A stretch of DNA of 30,233 nt, from contig CAICTM010001388.1 of the NCBI GenBank assembly GCA_903772945.1, positions 1 through 30,233 on the forward strand, in the 5' to 3' direction. The notes below the pieces were generated by a model, which saw only the letters and a program-made list of their open reading frames with translations, was not told the origin of the DNA and did not search any database. The position numbers and the translations under genes are program-made. Source of the stretch: Seminavis robusta (Eukaryota; Bacillariophyta; Bacillariophyceae; Naviculales; Naviculaceae). Positions 1 through 8,957 of the stretch are shown here, piece after piece; within the stretch, counting starts at the first letter, position 1; the number at the start of each line of letters is the position of its first letter.

Positions 1-518
1 TACGTTTTCTTGACGAATCAAAGCTGAAGTGATTTGAGGAGGGGTTTGCAATCTGCGGGGGGCGTGAAGAACAGCTTGAGTTGGATGGGATACCATAAAG
101 AAAAGCTTGTAGCTAGCTAGAATTGCAGTGCTATGAAAGTTGCTACAGCTTTTATCAGGATACTTGTAGAGGATGCTCTAGTTCCTTGGCTGCTTCGTAG
201 CGGTAGGGTATCGTAGCGCGAATGGTCGGTCTAAAGAGCATTGTTTCCTGGAATGGATAGCCAACAAACCCGGCCACTGTTCTTCTTTTGCGACAGCAAC
301 CAATAGGATACATGACTGGTGCGGCAAGGACAAATCAAACCAGCTGGGTTCTAGCTAGCTAGCATTGGGGTGATGGTCGGTGAAGTTGTACGGATAATTT
401 GGGGGTGAATAAAGAGTGGCGAATGTCTATAAGGCAACGTTTGCAGAAACAAAGTGGTACTACACTGTATCAAATGCGTAAACTGAGGCACAGAATGAGT
501 TGGCACAACCCAATGTAA
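1..518. other. Spacer without recognisable gene
   Basis: I see no convincing coding region here. A 61-codon open frame on the minus strand (351-536) has no protein character. The stretch contains two copies of the palindromic microrepeat AGCTAGCT (111-118 and 353-360), which recurs across the window. Confidence 0.5.
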
Positions 519-842
519 CCTCAAACTTCGAACCAACGAACACCGGAGAACGACCAGACATCAGACTCATTGGCAAGACACTTTGCTGAAGAAGTATTCC
601 TCAAACTGATGGACCCTATGAACAAAGATGACCTACGGAACAGTGTTCAAGTGAGCGACCTGAGGCAAGGCAACCCCATCAGCACTATCAAAACCTTCCA
701 GACTCGACACTGCCAACTCTGCAACATGGGAAGACTTGAAATACTTTGACCGTCTCAAGAATCACTAGAAACAATGATCAACACATGCAAGGAAATCTAC
801 GGCACCTGCCGACACAAGCCAAAGTTTCACAAGCACATATAA
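519..842 (+). pseudogene. Decayed retroelement fragment (C-terminal region of a reverse-transcriptase ORF)
   Basis: One plus-strand frame stays open from just after a TAA at 516 to 842, except for a single in-frame TGA at 747-749. The translation includes 'SLARHFAEEVF', then 'TFQTRHCQLCNMGRLEIL', the stop, and after about nine codons 'MINTCKEIYGTCRHKPKFHKH', ending at TAA 840-842. The spacing of a C-x2-C pair followed about 40 residues later by a C-R-H block resembles the small Cys/His region near the C-terminus of retroelement polyproteins, where a CNLC-type motif is followed by an 'N...CRH..K' motif. No start codon and no catalytic RT block are visible, so this is a 5'-truncated, stop-containing relic. 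The family assignment is from motif resemblance only. A short spliced host gene is less likely because there is no splice signal around the stop. Confidence 0.45.
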
Positions 843-1032
843 TTTAGCCCAGCACTGATGAGTCTCACAGAGGAGATGAAAGTCATGCGGAAACCAAAAA
901 GTTACCACAAAGGCAAAAGTCAGCCTGTGTTTTAGTGATTTGGCAGTTGGTGACCTGTTTCAGTAAAATTTTTAGTCACTCTTTGCTAAAATCGGATCAA
1001 TGGAGCGGTCAATTCGCGTGATTTTGTGATTT

Positions 1033-1038
1033 TATAAA
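1033..1038 (+). promoter_or_regulatory. TATA-like element upstream of the permuted tRNA gene
   Basis: TATAAA lies 30 bp before the first base of the tRNA 3' half (1068). That distance fits an upstream TATA element placing a start site a few bases before the tRNA, as seen in some plant and algal pol III genes. The sequence is visible; the function is inferred. Confidence 0.35.
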
Positions 1039-1067
1039 GTGTGCTGATTGCATTCTTGCCAGCAGAG

Positions 1068-1161
1068 TTCGAATGGTCCCGTGTTCAAATCACGGTGGGC
1101 GCTTGGCGGTGACCTGATCACCATAGCGTCTATAGCTCAGTGGCAGAGCGTTCGATTGCAG
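1068..1161 (+). tRNA. Circularly permuted tRNA-Cys (anticodon GCA): 3' half upstream of 5' half
   Basis: The two halves of one tRNA occur in reverse order. The 3' half (1068-1103) holds base 38, the anticodon-stem 3' strand TCGAA (1069-1073), a 5-nt variable loop (1074-1078), the T arm CCGTG/TTCAAAT/CACGG (1079-1095), the acceptor 3' strand TGGGCGC (1096-1102) and discriminator T1103. After 22 nt comes the 5' half (1126-1161): acceptor 5' strand GCGTCTA (1126-1132), TA, D arm GCTC/AGTGGCA/GAGC (1135-1149), G1150, anticodon-stem TTCGA (1151-1155), and loop TT-GCA-G (1156-1161). All seven acceptor pairs form (two are G-U), as do all five T-stem, five anticodon-stem and four D-stem pairs. GCA is the Cys anticodon and U73 is the known Cys identity base. 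The joined product is 72 nt before CCA addition. The B box (around 1082-1092) precedes the A box (around 1133-1143), the reverse of normal order. There is no intact linear copy here. Confidence 0.85.
1104..1125 (+). other. Intervening sequence of the permuted tRNA, hairpin
   Basis: These 22 nt join the tRNA 3' end to the 5' end. GGTGA (1108-1112) pairs with TCACC (1118-1122) around a 5-nt loop, so the linker can stack as a hairpin on the acceptor stem. In known permuted tRNAs this linker is removed by the usual 5' and 3' end-processing enzymes (RNase P and tRNase Z). That the same happens here is inference. Confidence 0.6.
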
Positions 1162-1170
1162 ATATTCTTA

Positions 1171-1176
1171 TTTTTT
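1171..1176 (+). terminator. Pol III-type T-run terminator
   Basis: Six T residues begin 10 nt after the end of the tRNA 5' half (1161). This is a normal distance for an RNA polymerase III terminator and supports transcription of the permuted unit as one short RNA. Confidence 0.6.
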
Positions 1177-2438
1177 GTCAGAGTCGGATTTTTGCCTTTG
1201 TATCACTGAAGCTTGACAAGTTAGTTGATGCATCAGAAAAGGTGGAGAGGTGTGCTTGGTACAGTCTTCCAACGTGAAGCGTCCAGTGATGCCTCAATCA
1301 TGATTCTGACGGCGCAACAAATCTTTATGGACAGTGAGTCCAGTCCATGTGGCTGTTGGATTTGTCATGAGGCAGTAGTAGTGGCACCAGTATTGTACTG
1401 TCCGGGCGGCACAAGCGACACGGCTTTCCATACCGCGCAGAAATGGGCATCATGTTGGCGAATTTATTTTGTCAACAGCGCACACAACAATACTAAAAAA
1501 ACGGAACACAGAGATCAAGGTGTTCAGTTTGAGGTGCTAAGCATTGGCCAAAGATGTTTTAATTAATCGGCGGGGGAAACTATAGCATATGCATGCCAAC
1601 TAGACTAGTCTCAACGTCAAGACTGCTCATGATCAAAAAGCAACTACACGTGTACTGAGTAACTGTTGCTCACTGTCAGCATTGAGTCAGCATTGTTGGG
1701 CCCATTGGGGCAGCAGTCAAAACGTCAAAACGTCAAAACGACGACTCTCCAACCCCATTGTTTCCTCTGCAGCCAAGAGTCATGCGTGTTGGGCGTTCAA
1801 GTTGTAGGAACTGTACGGTGAGAGAGTTGGTGTGCCTCATGCCTTGCCTTTATTTATTTGTTTCCGCGTTCCTCGGCGATCGGAGAGTCTCGGAGAAATA
1901 AAATTTGTGTTGTGCGGCGAAAGGGGGCTCACAATAAGTATCGTACAACATATACACGAACCCATTAATTAATGCATGAGGTCTCCAATGTCCCAAAGAG
2001 AAATAGCTGGTTTTCCTCTTATAAATCCTATTTTTCAATGATGAAGGTCACTCGGAGCTATTAATTAATAATTGGACATCTGGAAGCTTCTGGACTTTCT
2101 GGATGAGTTATTCTGTGCTCCTATTTTAAAATACCTGCTCCTCACTTCTCACGCTGAAACTCGATCCAGTACCACGTGCACCGGTACTGCAACTATCCGT
2201 AAGTACTTTCTACCCACTTTAACCCTCCAGAGCTCCAGCGACTTCGCGACTTCACCACTTTCTTGTCTCTGCAAAAGTAACATGGTTTATTGACCGACTT
2301 TAGACTGGCCTAGCGAGTCGGTGTCATCAGCAAGTGTGCAAGCAGCAATACTGTAATCTTGCGAAGCAAAATGCACAGCTTGGGAACCACGAGCTGCAGA
2401 GATCGAGGAGGGGGCTCTTCAATCATCACTCACAAACA
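1177..2438. other. Spacer upstream of the GPCR gene
   Basis: No gene is supported. A 113-codon ATG frame (1225-1566) has no recognisable motif. The octamer GTCAAAAC is repeated three times in tandem at 1716-1739. A 73-codon frame at 2072-2293 lacks a plausible ATG start. The last few hundred bases presumably hold the promoter and leader of the receptor gene; I see no clear TATA box. Confidence 0.4.
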
Positions 2439-2480
2439 ATGAACGGAAAGGCAGCAGACGCCCAACCTAACCCAACCTGA
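2439..2480 (+). promoter_or_regulatory. Upstream ORF in the GPCR leader
   Basis: An ATG at 2439 opens a 13-codon frame ending with TGA at 2478-2480, only 7 nt before the main ATG at 2488. If the leader is transcribed as genomic sequence, ribosomes would meet this uORF first, which could lower translation of the receptor. Alternatively the true start lies in an unseen upstream exon. Confidence 0.35.
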
Positions 2481-2487
2481 AGCCAAG

Positions 2488-5400
2488 ATGAACAGCCAAC
2501 AATCCATATCGCTAGAGGACCAGACAGCGGACACCCTGCGCCATTGGGACCGTCTTCGAACAGATCCAGCAACCTTCGGTGTCACTCAGACCGAACTGCA
2601 CGAAGAGTCCAATGTGATTCGTCTGTCAATACTACTAGTAGAAGACCAAGACGGCGGTGCGGATGTTCGTCTGTGTCATTTGACGAGCATGTTGCCATCT
2701 ACCAGCGATGATCAGGGAACTCTTCAACCCAATTATGGCTTGTACACGGAAGGCGCTGGACTGTTAGCTCTCCTACATTTCAATCAACGTGATACTTCTA
2801 TAGTCCCGGACCTGGGTCGGCTACGAAATACCTGCAACGTCCAACTCACCATGAGTTTTGGGAATACCCAGTTTTCTCCCATTGAGGCTTGCCGTGTGCT
2901 GGCGCACGAAGTGGATCCCATTGATCGACCTCACTCTCTCGAGCAACCGCATCCAATATCTCTGGTGGGAGCCACCCGAAGCGCCGTCACAGGACCTCTA
3001 TCTACATTGGCCAGTGTCTTCGAGTTGCCAGTGGTCAGTTATGGATCCACCAGTTCCCAACTCAATTCACGAGCGAGCTACCCGTACTTTGGACGTACGG
3101 TACCAACCAATCAAGGGGATGCCATTGCGGCGGCGCAATATTTTCGACAAGTGCTGGGGGTCACGCACATGGGGACTTTTTTCATCAAGGATGGCTTTGG
3201 ATCCGCCTTTCACAAAGAATTTGTTTCGGCCGCCAAAAACACACTGAATCCACCCATGACCATGCTCAGTGTACCCTACGATCCCAATGGGAGTGAGGAA
3301 GAAATCCGACGGGCAGTGCAACAACTAAAGGATTCGGGGTATGAATTCTTTTATGGCATTATCAGCACACCAACCTACAATACAGTGATGCGACAGGCCC
3401 ACGCCGTGGGGGTGGCAGGGCATCCGGGGAAAACATGGATATTATCGGGAGATTCGGGGCAAATCTTGGGGACCGATTACGCATATGATGCTGCTACAGA
3501 AGGGGACTTGGCAGCCGCCACGAGCGGTATGGGAGTGATTAGTTTGAATATCCCACACAATCAGGCGTTTGACGAGGCATGGAGTATGCTGGAAGGAAAT
3601 AGAGCCATCAAAGACTATTTTGTTCAGAAACACAGCCCGTTACTGAACTTTAGCGAGTTTCAATTTTACGACGCACCAACCTACTGGTAAGATCATCTTC
3701 TACCTGGTCGCTTGCTTGATGTTGTGCAAATAAATGAAAACTGTTGGAGACTTTTCGTGGTGGTTTTCTGATCACAGCAGAGTTTCTTACTCTATGCTCT
3801 TCTTCTCCAACCATGACAACTAACTCTCCAGGGACTACTTGCAATATGATGCCGTAATGGCATTGGGGTTTGCGGCTTGTGAAGCACAACAAGAGTTCTT
3901 CACTGGGTCTCAACTCTTTGATTCGATGATGAAAACGTTGTTCCGTGGCGCCTCCGGCGTTGTAGAGTTTGACGCAAATACAGGGACGAGAAAGACTTCC
4001 AGTCTTGCCTACAAGGTTACCAATGTCGTGGCGAGGCCACCGGATGCGAATGGCAAGATCTATTTTGATACCGCTGATACAAGGATACAAGATCCTTCAC
4101 TCAACAATTCGTGGATATTGATTCCGGGTGCTCCCGCATATGTCTATTCTGACGGCACAACGACAGCTCCGCCTGCATTGCCACTCCTCGAAGAGAACCA
4201 AAATTTGATTGGAGTCGGGATCCTGGTAACAGGCTTGGTTCTGGGAATCATGTGTGTGGTCTTGTCCGCACTGTCTGCCGCATGGGTGCGATTGTATCGC
4301 GATTCCCAAGCGGCGCGTATGGCACAACCATTCTTCCTTTTTATCATCTGTTTGGGAACGTTCTTGATGGCCCTCGCCGTCATACCCATGAGCTTTCAGG
4401 AACCAATGCCGAAAGCCGTTTTGGATGCCGGGTGCATGTCGATACCTTGGTTGTTCAGTTCAGGATTTGTCATTGCGTTTTCCGCTCTCTTGTCCAAGAC
4501 TCTCAGAATCTATCAAGTAAGTGCCACACATGCATGATTACATGCGTTGACAGCTGTTTCCTTGAAAATTTGGCTAATGATTCCCCCTGCTTTCTTTGCT
4601 TCTAGCTGATGCAAGGTGGCAAATCCTTCCGACGCGTAGTAGTTGCTGCAAGCGACGTCATGCGCCCTTTTCTGGTCTTGGGTACCCTCAATGTCAGCCT
4701 ATTGGTTGCCTGGACAATTGCGTCCCCGCTTCGGTGGACTCGCGTTGAATTGCAAAACTATGACGAATTCGGTCGCAACACAGACAGTTACGGCTCCTGT
4801 CAAAGTGAAAATGAAACTTTGCAGCACGCTTTTGCTTGGCCTATAGTTGCGGTGGACTTGATTGCTTTGGTCTTGGCCAATGTCTACAATTATCGCGCTC
4901 GAACAATATCCGACAAGCTGCACGAAGCCGGTTCCATTGCCCTTTCCTTGGCCATCATGCTGGAAGCTGCGTTGATAGGAATCCCTGCAATGTTGGTGGT
5001 GGAGCAGAACCCCTCCGCTTACTTTCTTATCCGGTCAGTGTTGGTGTCCATCGTCTGTGGTGCTATTCTACTTCCGATGTTCATCCCCAAATGGCAGGCC
5101 ACTTTGTTGAAGGATGAATCGGAGACACGGCCAGCCGGTGGGATGAGAGCCAACATGATGTCCACAGTATTCATCAGTCCGCAACAACACGGAGGCACCG
5201 TTGCTGCCATTCGCTCAGTGGCACTGGAGAGTCGAATGTCTGGTTTGGGGAGTAGTCGTGGTAACTTCCAATACCCGGCTACTGGCGCTGCCTCTGGCCT
5301 TGCTGCTGGAACCTCGGCAAATCTGTCGGGTAACTTCGGAGCGAAGTACGAAAACGGCGGAACTGACAAGGGTAGTGTTGGCTTCACAACTAATGAAGTC

Positions 5401-5637
5401 CCTACATGGACAGAGAGTTCCGTCATACCCGAGGGTCCGATTTCGGCTGGTGAAATGTCGGCTTCTGATTCAGAGCAGACTGAATCACGACAAGGTGAAG
5501 AATCTGATCCAGAGTCGATTGCGCAGGTCGAAGAAAGTGGAAGTGAGGATATATTTGTTGACGAACCAGAGGACGAAGCTGGAACGGGCTCTTCAACAGG
5601 CATGGACGACTATTATGACAACATGTACTTTCTGTGA
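2488..5637 (+). CDS. Class C (GABA-B-like) G-protein-coupled receptor
   Basis: Three exons: 2488-3686, 3832-4516 and 4606-5637. Introns are 145 bp (GTAAGA...CAG, with CTAAC just before the acceptor) and 89 bp (GTAAGT...TAG). The spliced frame is 971 aa. Residues about 45-510 resemble an ANF-receptor/type I periplasmic-binding ligand domain, with 'ISLVGATRSAVTGPLSTLASVF' and 'YWDYLQYDAVMALGFA', the latter spanning the first junction. Seven membrane segments follow, at about 524-547, 566-587, 602-624, 646-669, 704-723, 735-759 and 766-789. They show class C hallmarks: 'ALLSKTLRIYQ' after TM3 and 'PMFIPKW' at the end of TM7. The cytoplasmic tail of about 180 residues is rich in Ser and acidic residues. 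It probably senses an extracellular small ligand at the plasma membrane. No signal peptide follows the chosen ATG, which is the first one after an in-frame upstream TGA, so an upstream exon may be missing. Confidence 0.9.
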
Positions 5638-6346
5638 CTTCGGAAGCGGCCTGGCGTTTCTGTGCCACGAGCAAAACGATTGAGTCTTCAATCAGCCTTT
5701 TGCGCTCCCGAATCTAGCAGCATGGGTTTGAAGCTGCGTACCGTACCTACTCCACGTTCTCGCTGCGCTGCCTGCCAGCATATAAATAAGCAGTATGAAT
5801 TCATTCTTCTTTTCTACTAGCTACCGGTACGAGCTCTGTGCGTGACACTTGTCAAGCATCTTTTCTTTGGGGGGGGGTGCTAGCTTGGAGAGGCTTTCAC
5901 ACAAACAACCTTGCCACCTTGCCACCAATGACACAAGCTTTTCTGACAACTAGCTCATGGATCGTCTCCACCAGAGGCGGACTATCCGTGCATAGGGTTC
6001 CCGCGACTGCCTTTGACCCGTCTCCTCATCTTGCCGCATTGTGTTTGCGTTCGACGATGGCAGATTCGATTGAATTCCACGAGACGACATCATTTCCACT
6101 CTTCTTGGAGATTGAGCTCGTCTTCCCCCTTTCATGCATTGGGAACAGCGAAGAATCGACATCTTCAGCGGATTGCAATTTCTTGTTCGGCGGCATGGCG
6201 CACCGGAGCAAAATATGATATTGATGTAAATTTGAAAGGTGCGCTAGAGTTTGGCGAATACCTCATGTACGGTAGGTGTCCTTGCAGCTAAAGGGCAACT
6301 TGGTGCACAATCTGAAGTGTTTTAGATCTGTAATCCCTCGTTCAAT
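5638..6346. other. Spacer between GPCR and sulfotransferase genes
   Basis: No convincing gene. A TATAAATA box sits at 5781-5788, but 560 bp upstream of the next ATG, so its relevance is uncertain. An ATG frame of 96 codons (5931-6218 including the stop) has no recognisable motif. The region presumably holds the receptor 3' UTR and the sulfotransferase promoter. Confidence 0.4.
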
Positions 6347-7669
6347 ATGAAGAGGATAGTCACCGTCTTCGCCTCGTCTGGTCCTCGGCATCCCTCGTCT
6401 GGTCCTCGGCAACGATGGCTCCATCGATTGGTTCTCCCCATTTTTGGTGCTCTTTTTGCAGCTGTGAATGTACTGTTTCTCTTCAACAACAAGAATGACC
6501 CATCCACAACAACTTTCATCACTTCAAACCAAGCACACACTTCGCAGAGATATCCCTTTGTTCCAGCCGATGTCATTGTTCAATGTGGCCTAGTGGAACA
6601 CGTCAATTTGAAAACCTTGCCCAAGCCACTTACTAAATCACTGGGATTTGTCAAACCTCACAAGACCGGAGGCTCTACTGTGGCAAACATTGTCAATCGA
6701 ATTGTTTGGGAACGCAACATGACCAAAATGATTCCTTCTGATTACACCTATTTGGGATGGCCAACACCTTTTCCAGGAAACTACAAAAGTATTGAGAGCG
6801 TCAATGGGTCTGGTATCTTCAGATTTGACGCCGTGTCCAATCATGCTGTATTCAATGCAGATGCATTTCGGACTTACCTCAAAGAGCCAGCCCTGATCTT
6901 TACAATCCTGAGAGACCCCATGGAGCGCGCCATTAGTGCCTTTCATTACTTTCCTCCGTATAACTCTGGAAACTATACATGGCAGCATTTCATCCGAAAG
7001 TACAAGAACACCACATATATCAAAACATGGGACCAGGCAGTGCATGTGAACCCAATGGCATATGCCTTGGGATGGTATCATTTGCGACCACCACTTCCCA
7101 GTGACAACAACAAAAGTAAAATGAAGGGGATGATGTGGACAACAGCATTTGATCACAACAAATCAGCTATTAGAGATTTCATCAAGAAGGTGGAGGATGA
7201 AATTGATTTGGTCATGATTCTTGATCACTTGACAGAGAGCTTGTTGTTGCTGAAGGATGAGTTGCCTCAGCTGGAAGTGACAGAACTGCTGTGGTCTGAT
7301 TTCAAAATTTCAGGCAAGGGTGCTTCTGGTGATGACACAGGTGGCACAAACAACAGAAAGAGCCACAAAATCTACCCAACTGAAGCGGAACGACAAGAGC
7401 TGTCCAACATGATGCTTGTGGATCAGATGCTATATGACCATTTTCGGGACAAGCTATTACTTCGATGGAAGGCCAAAGAGGAGCGAGCACCAGAAGAGAC
7501 CCGTCAACTGAAGAATGGCCTCAATTGCCTTCATGAAACTGTCACACAACTTCTCGCAACCGAGAAGAACCGCCTCCCAAAGCGCCTGAGGATATGCTTA
7601 TCCCAAGATTCTCCTGGCTTTACACACTTGCAGTCCACCAAGCAACAAAGGGTCAATGTTGGCAACTGA
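6347..7669 (+). CDS. Type II membrane sulfotransferase, galactose-3-O-sulfotransferase-like
   Basis: A single-exon 440-aa protein. A short basic N-terminus is followed by a signal anchor at about 28-47 (LVLPIFGALFAAVNVLFLF), the layout of Golgi type II enzymes. The 5'-phosphosulfate-binding loop of PAPS-dependent sulfotransferases is at 103-110 (KPHKTGGS), and the 3'-phosphate block is at 189-199 (RDPMERAISAF) followed by HYF. 'MILDHLTESLLLLKDEL' matches the conserved 'FDESLVLLK' region of galactosylceramide/Gal-3-O-sulfotransferases. It would move sulfate from PAPS to a hydroxyl of a glycan or glycolipid in the Golgi. The exact acceptor cannot be read from sequence. Codons 9-22 contain a 21-bp tandem duplication (SSGPRHP/SSGPRQR). 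The start is the first ATG of the frame and gives the anchor a normal position. Confidence 0.85.
   Translation: MKRIVTVFASSGPRHPSSGPRQRWLHRLVLPIFGALFAAVNVLFLFNNKNDPSTTTFITSNQAHTSQRYPFVPADVIVQCGLVEHVNLKTLPKPLTKSLGFVKPHKTGGSTVANIVNRIVWERNMTKMIPSDYTYLGWPTPFPGNYKSIESVNGSGIFRFDAVSNHAVFNADAFRTYLKEPALIFTILRDPMERAISAFHYFPPYNSGNYTWQHFIRKYKNTTYIKTWDQAVHVNPMAYALGWYHLRPPLPSDNNKSKMKGMMWTTAFDHNKSAIRDFIKKVEDEIDLVMILDHLTESLLLLKDELPQLEVTELLWSDFKISGKGASGDDTGGTNNRKSHKIYPTEAERQELSNMMLVDQMLYDHFRDKLLLRWKAKEERAPEETRQLKNGLNCLHETVTQLLATEKNRLPKRLRICLSQDSPGFTHLQSTKQQRVNVGN
6372..6411 (+). repeat. 21-bp tandem duplication inside the sulfotransferase gene
   Basis: The 19-mer CCTCGTCTGGTCCTCGGCA occurs at 6372-6390 and, identical, at 6393-6411. 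The period of 21 bp keeps the frame and duplicates SSGPR in the cytoplasmic N-terminus. Perfect identity suggests a recent slippage or duplication event. Confidence 0.85.
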
Positions 7670-8110
7670 GTGCAACTACCGGTAACTGTTGTCGTTGAAT
7701 GTTCCGAGTTAGTTGAGTGACTCAGTCGGCGTGGCTTCGCATAGATATTTGAATCCATGTTTCAATGTCAAGATACCGTGCCACATGATTGGCGTGCCCG
7801 ACCTAACTCCCACAACTTTCGCACGATTAGATTAATCATTAGGTTGAGAGTGGCGCGGAGCAACGCGATGGGTGAGACTGTGAGACTAGCTTTATGTGCT
7901 CTCGTAGCCAAATCCAATCTTACTTTATCTAATTTGGGCGGAGGCGAAACAAGCAAGTAGGATCGATTCCGTTTGCCAATAAAGGCGCTCGCTCAACACA
8001 TTCCGTGAAAGCAAACAAAGCAAGCGACCGATTTCCTTCACTCAGCGATCTCACAATAATATCAACCCATCTCACTCTACGCCGTTTGTCCAAACTCCAA
8101 CTAGCTAAAG
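7670..8110. other. Spacer with promoter and leader of the small Cys-rich gene
   Basis: No gene recognised. The 110 bases before 8111 are pyrimidine- and A-rich without upstream ATGs close to the start, as expected for a 5' leader. No clear TATA box or terminator was found. Confidence 0.35.
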
Positions 8111-8446
8111 ATGATGTTCAAAGCTGCCACCTTCTCTGTAATTGCTACAGGTGCCCACTTGCGCACTCGTAATCATCAGATACCTGCCGTCGTTGCAGAC
8201 ACAGTTCACCGCCCTTCCCAATGGGCATCCACGCTACCCTTCGTGGAAATGGAGTGCGGGGCCGAAGCTATGGCGTGTGATGTTGCCTCGACATCAGAAA
8301 ACGAGGGTACCCAAGGATTTTTTGTTTGTCGTGAAATGGAGCAAGGCATTCGTCAGACAATATGCATCGTAGCCGAACGAGGGCTGGAAGCGGATATGTG
8401 TGGTTGTTGCAACGAACTTTGCACAGCAACAGTTCCAAAAAACTGA
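8111..8446 (+). CDS. Small cysteine-rich protein of unknown function
   Basis: A 111-aa single-exon frame starting ATG ATG. The N-terminus (MMFKAATFSVIATGAHL) is mildly hydrophobic and could be a weak secretion signal, but it is short. The second half holds nine cysteines, including C-x7-C (MECGAEAMAC), FFVCRE, TICIV and a terminal 'CGCCNELC' cluster, which suggests a disulfide-bonded or metal-binding fold. I do not recognise a named family. Small secreted Cys-rich proteins of this general look are common in diatoms. The frame could also be a chance ORF; cysteine clustering and the clean leader argue for a gene. Confidence 0.5.
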   Translation: MMFKAATFSVIATGAHLRTRNHQIPAVVADTVHRPSQWASTLPFVEMECGAEAMACDVASTSENEGTQGFFVCREMEQGIRQTICIVAERGLEADMCGCCNELCTATVPKN

Positions 8447-8957
8447 CTGGCCTGAAGACTGGACCATCACTTATTCCCAAACGACCCAAGCCCGTGGAAA
8501 GGGCATCTTCTGCATATGACAATGGATAGAAATTTCCCTTATAGATTGCATGTTTTAGTATTATATTCTAGCTGCCGTCGTAACAGTAACCAGAGTAGGT
8601 AATTCTACTTCATGATGAGAGAAGAAGTTTCGCTGGCTAACCGATTACTGTATCGTTGTTGAATGTGAGGGCACCGCAATAAAACATGTATCTGGTAGGC
8701 AATGACTCGGTTGAGCCAACCATTGGCAACAGCTCCGTAGACTCCCACCAAGTCAAGTTTCCGGCACGATAAGGTACCAATCTTGTTATGATGCCAACAG
8801 AGTCCAGAGAGGAGGAGGATGCAAATTGTTACCTCTTGGTAATGGATAAACAACCGGACAGGCAACAAACCTTCAGTATACAGTGCCACTCACTCTCACA
8901 TACTTGCATTGGACGAAGCGAGCGTCGCTCAAGCACAAGGAGTTGAGACCGGCTTGA
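8447..8957. other. Convergent 3' region
   Basis: Between the ends of two convergent genes. A 94-codon minus-strand frame (8605-8889) has no domain character and lies in the likely 3' UTR of the carrier gene. Nothing else seen. Confidence 0.4.

Noticed and set aside
1068..1161. Two truncated, independent tRNA-Cys fragments in tandem
   Set aside because: The upstream piece starts and the downstream piece ends at the same anticodon-loop position, the halves pair perfectly with each other, and a splicing motif and terminator fit. Independent truncations would not give this.
1225..1566. 113-codon ATG frame
   Set aside because: No domain, signal or homologue-like motif; composition like spacer translation.
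1716..1739. GTCAAAAC x3 as an operator
   Set aside because: A short slippage repeat with no gene nearby to regulate.
2072..2293. Upstream exon with signal peptide for the GPCR
   Set aside because: The frame opens with TTG, has no usable ATG, and I could not find a donor giving a frame-preserving join to 2488.
5019..5603. 194-codon minus-strand frame
   Set aside because: Antisense shadow of the GPCR C-terminal exon.
5838..6218. 126-codon frame before the sulfotransferase
   Set aside because: Starts with GTG; the ATG version (96 codons) has no protein-like features.
8605..8889. 94-codon minus-strand frame
   Set aside because: Lies in the probable 3' UTR of the carrier gene; no motif.
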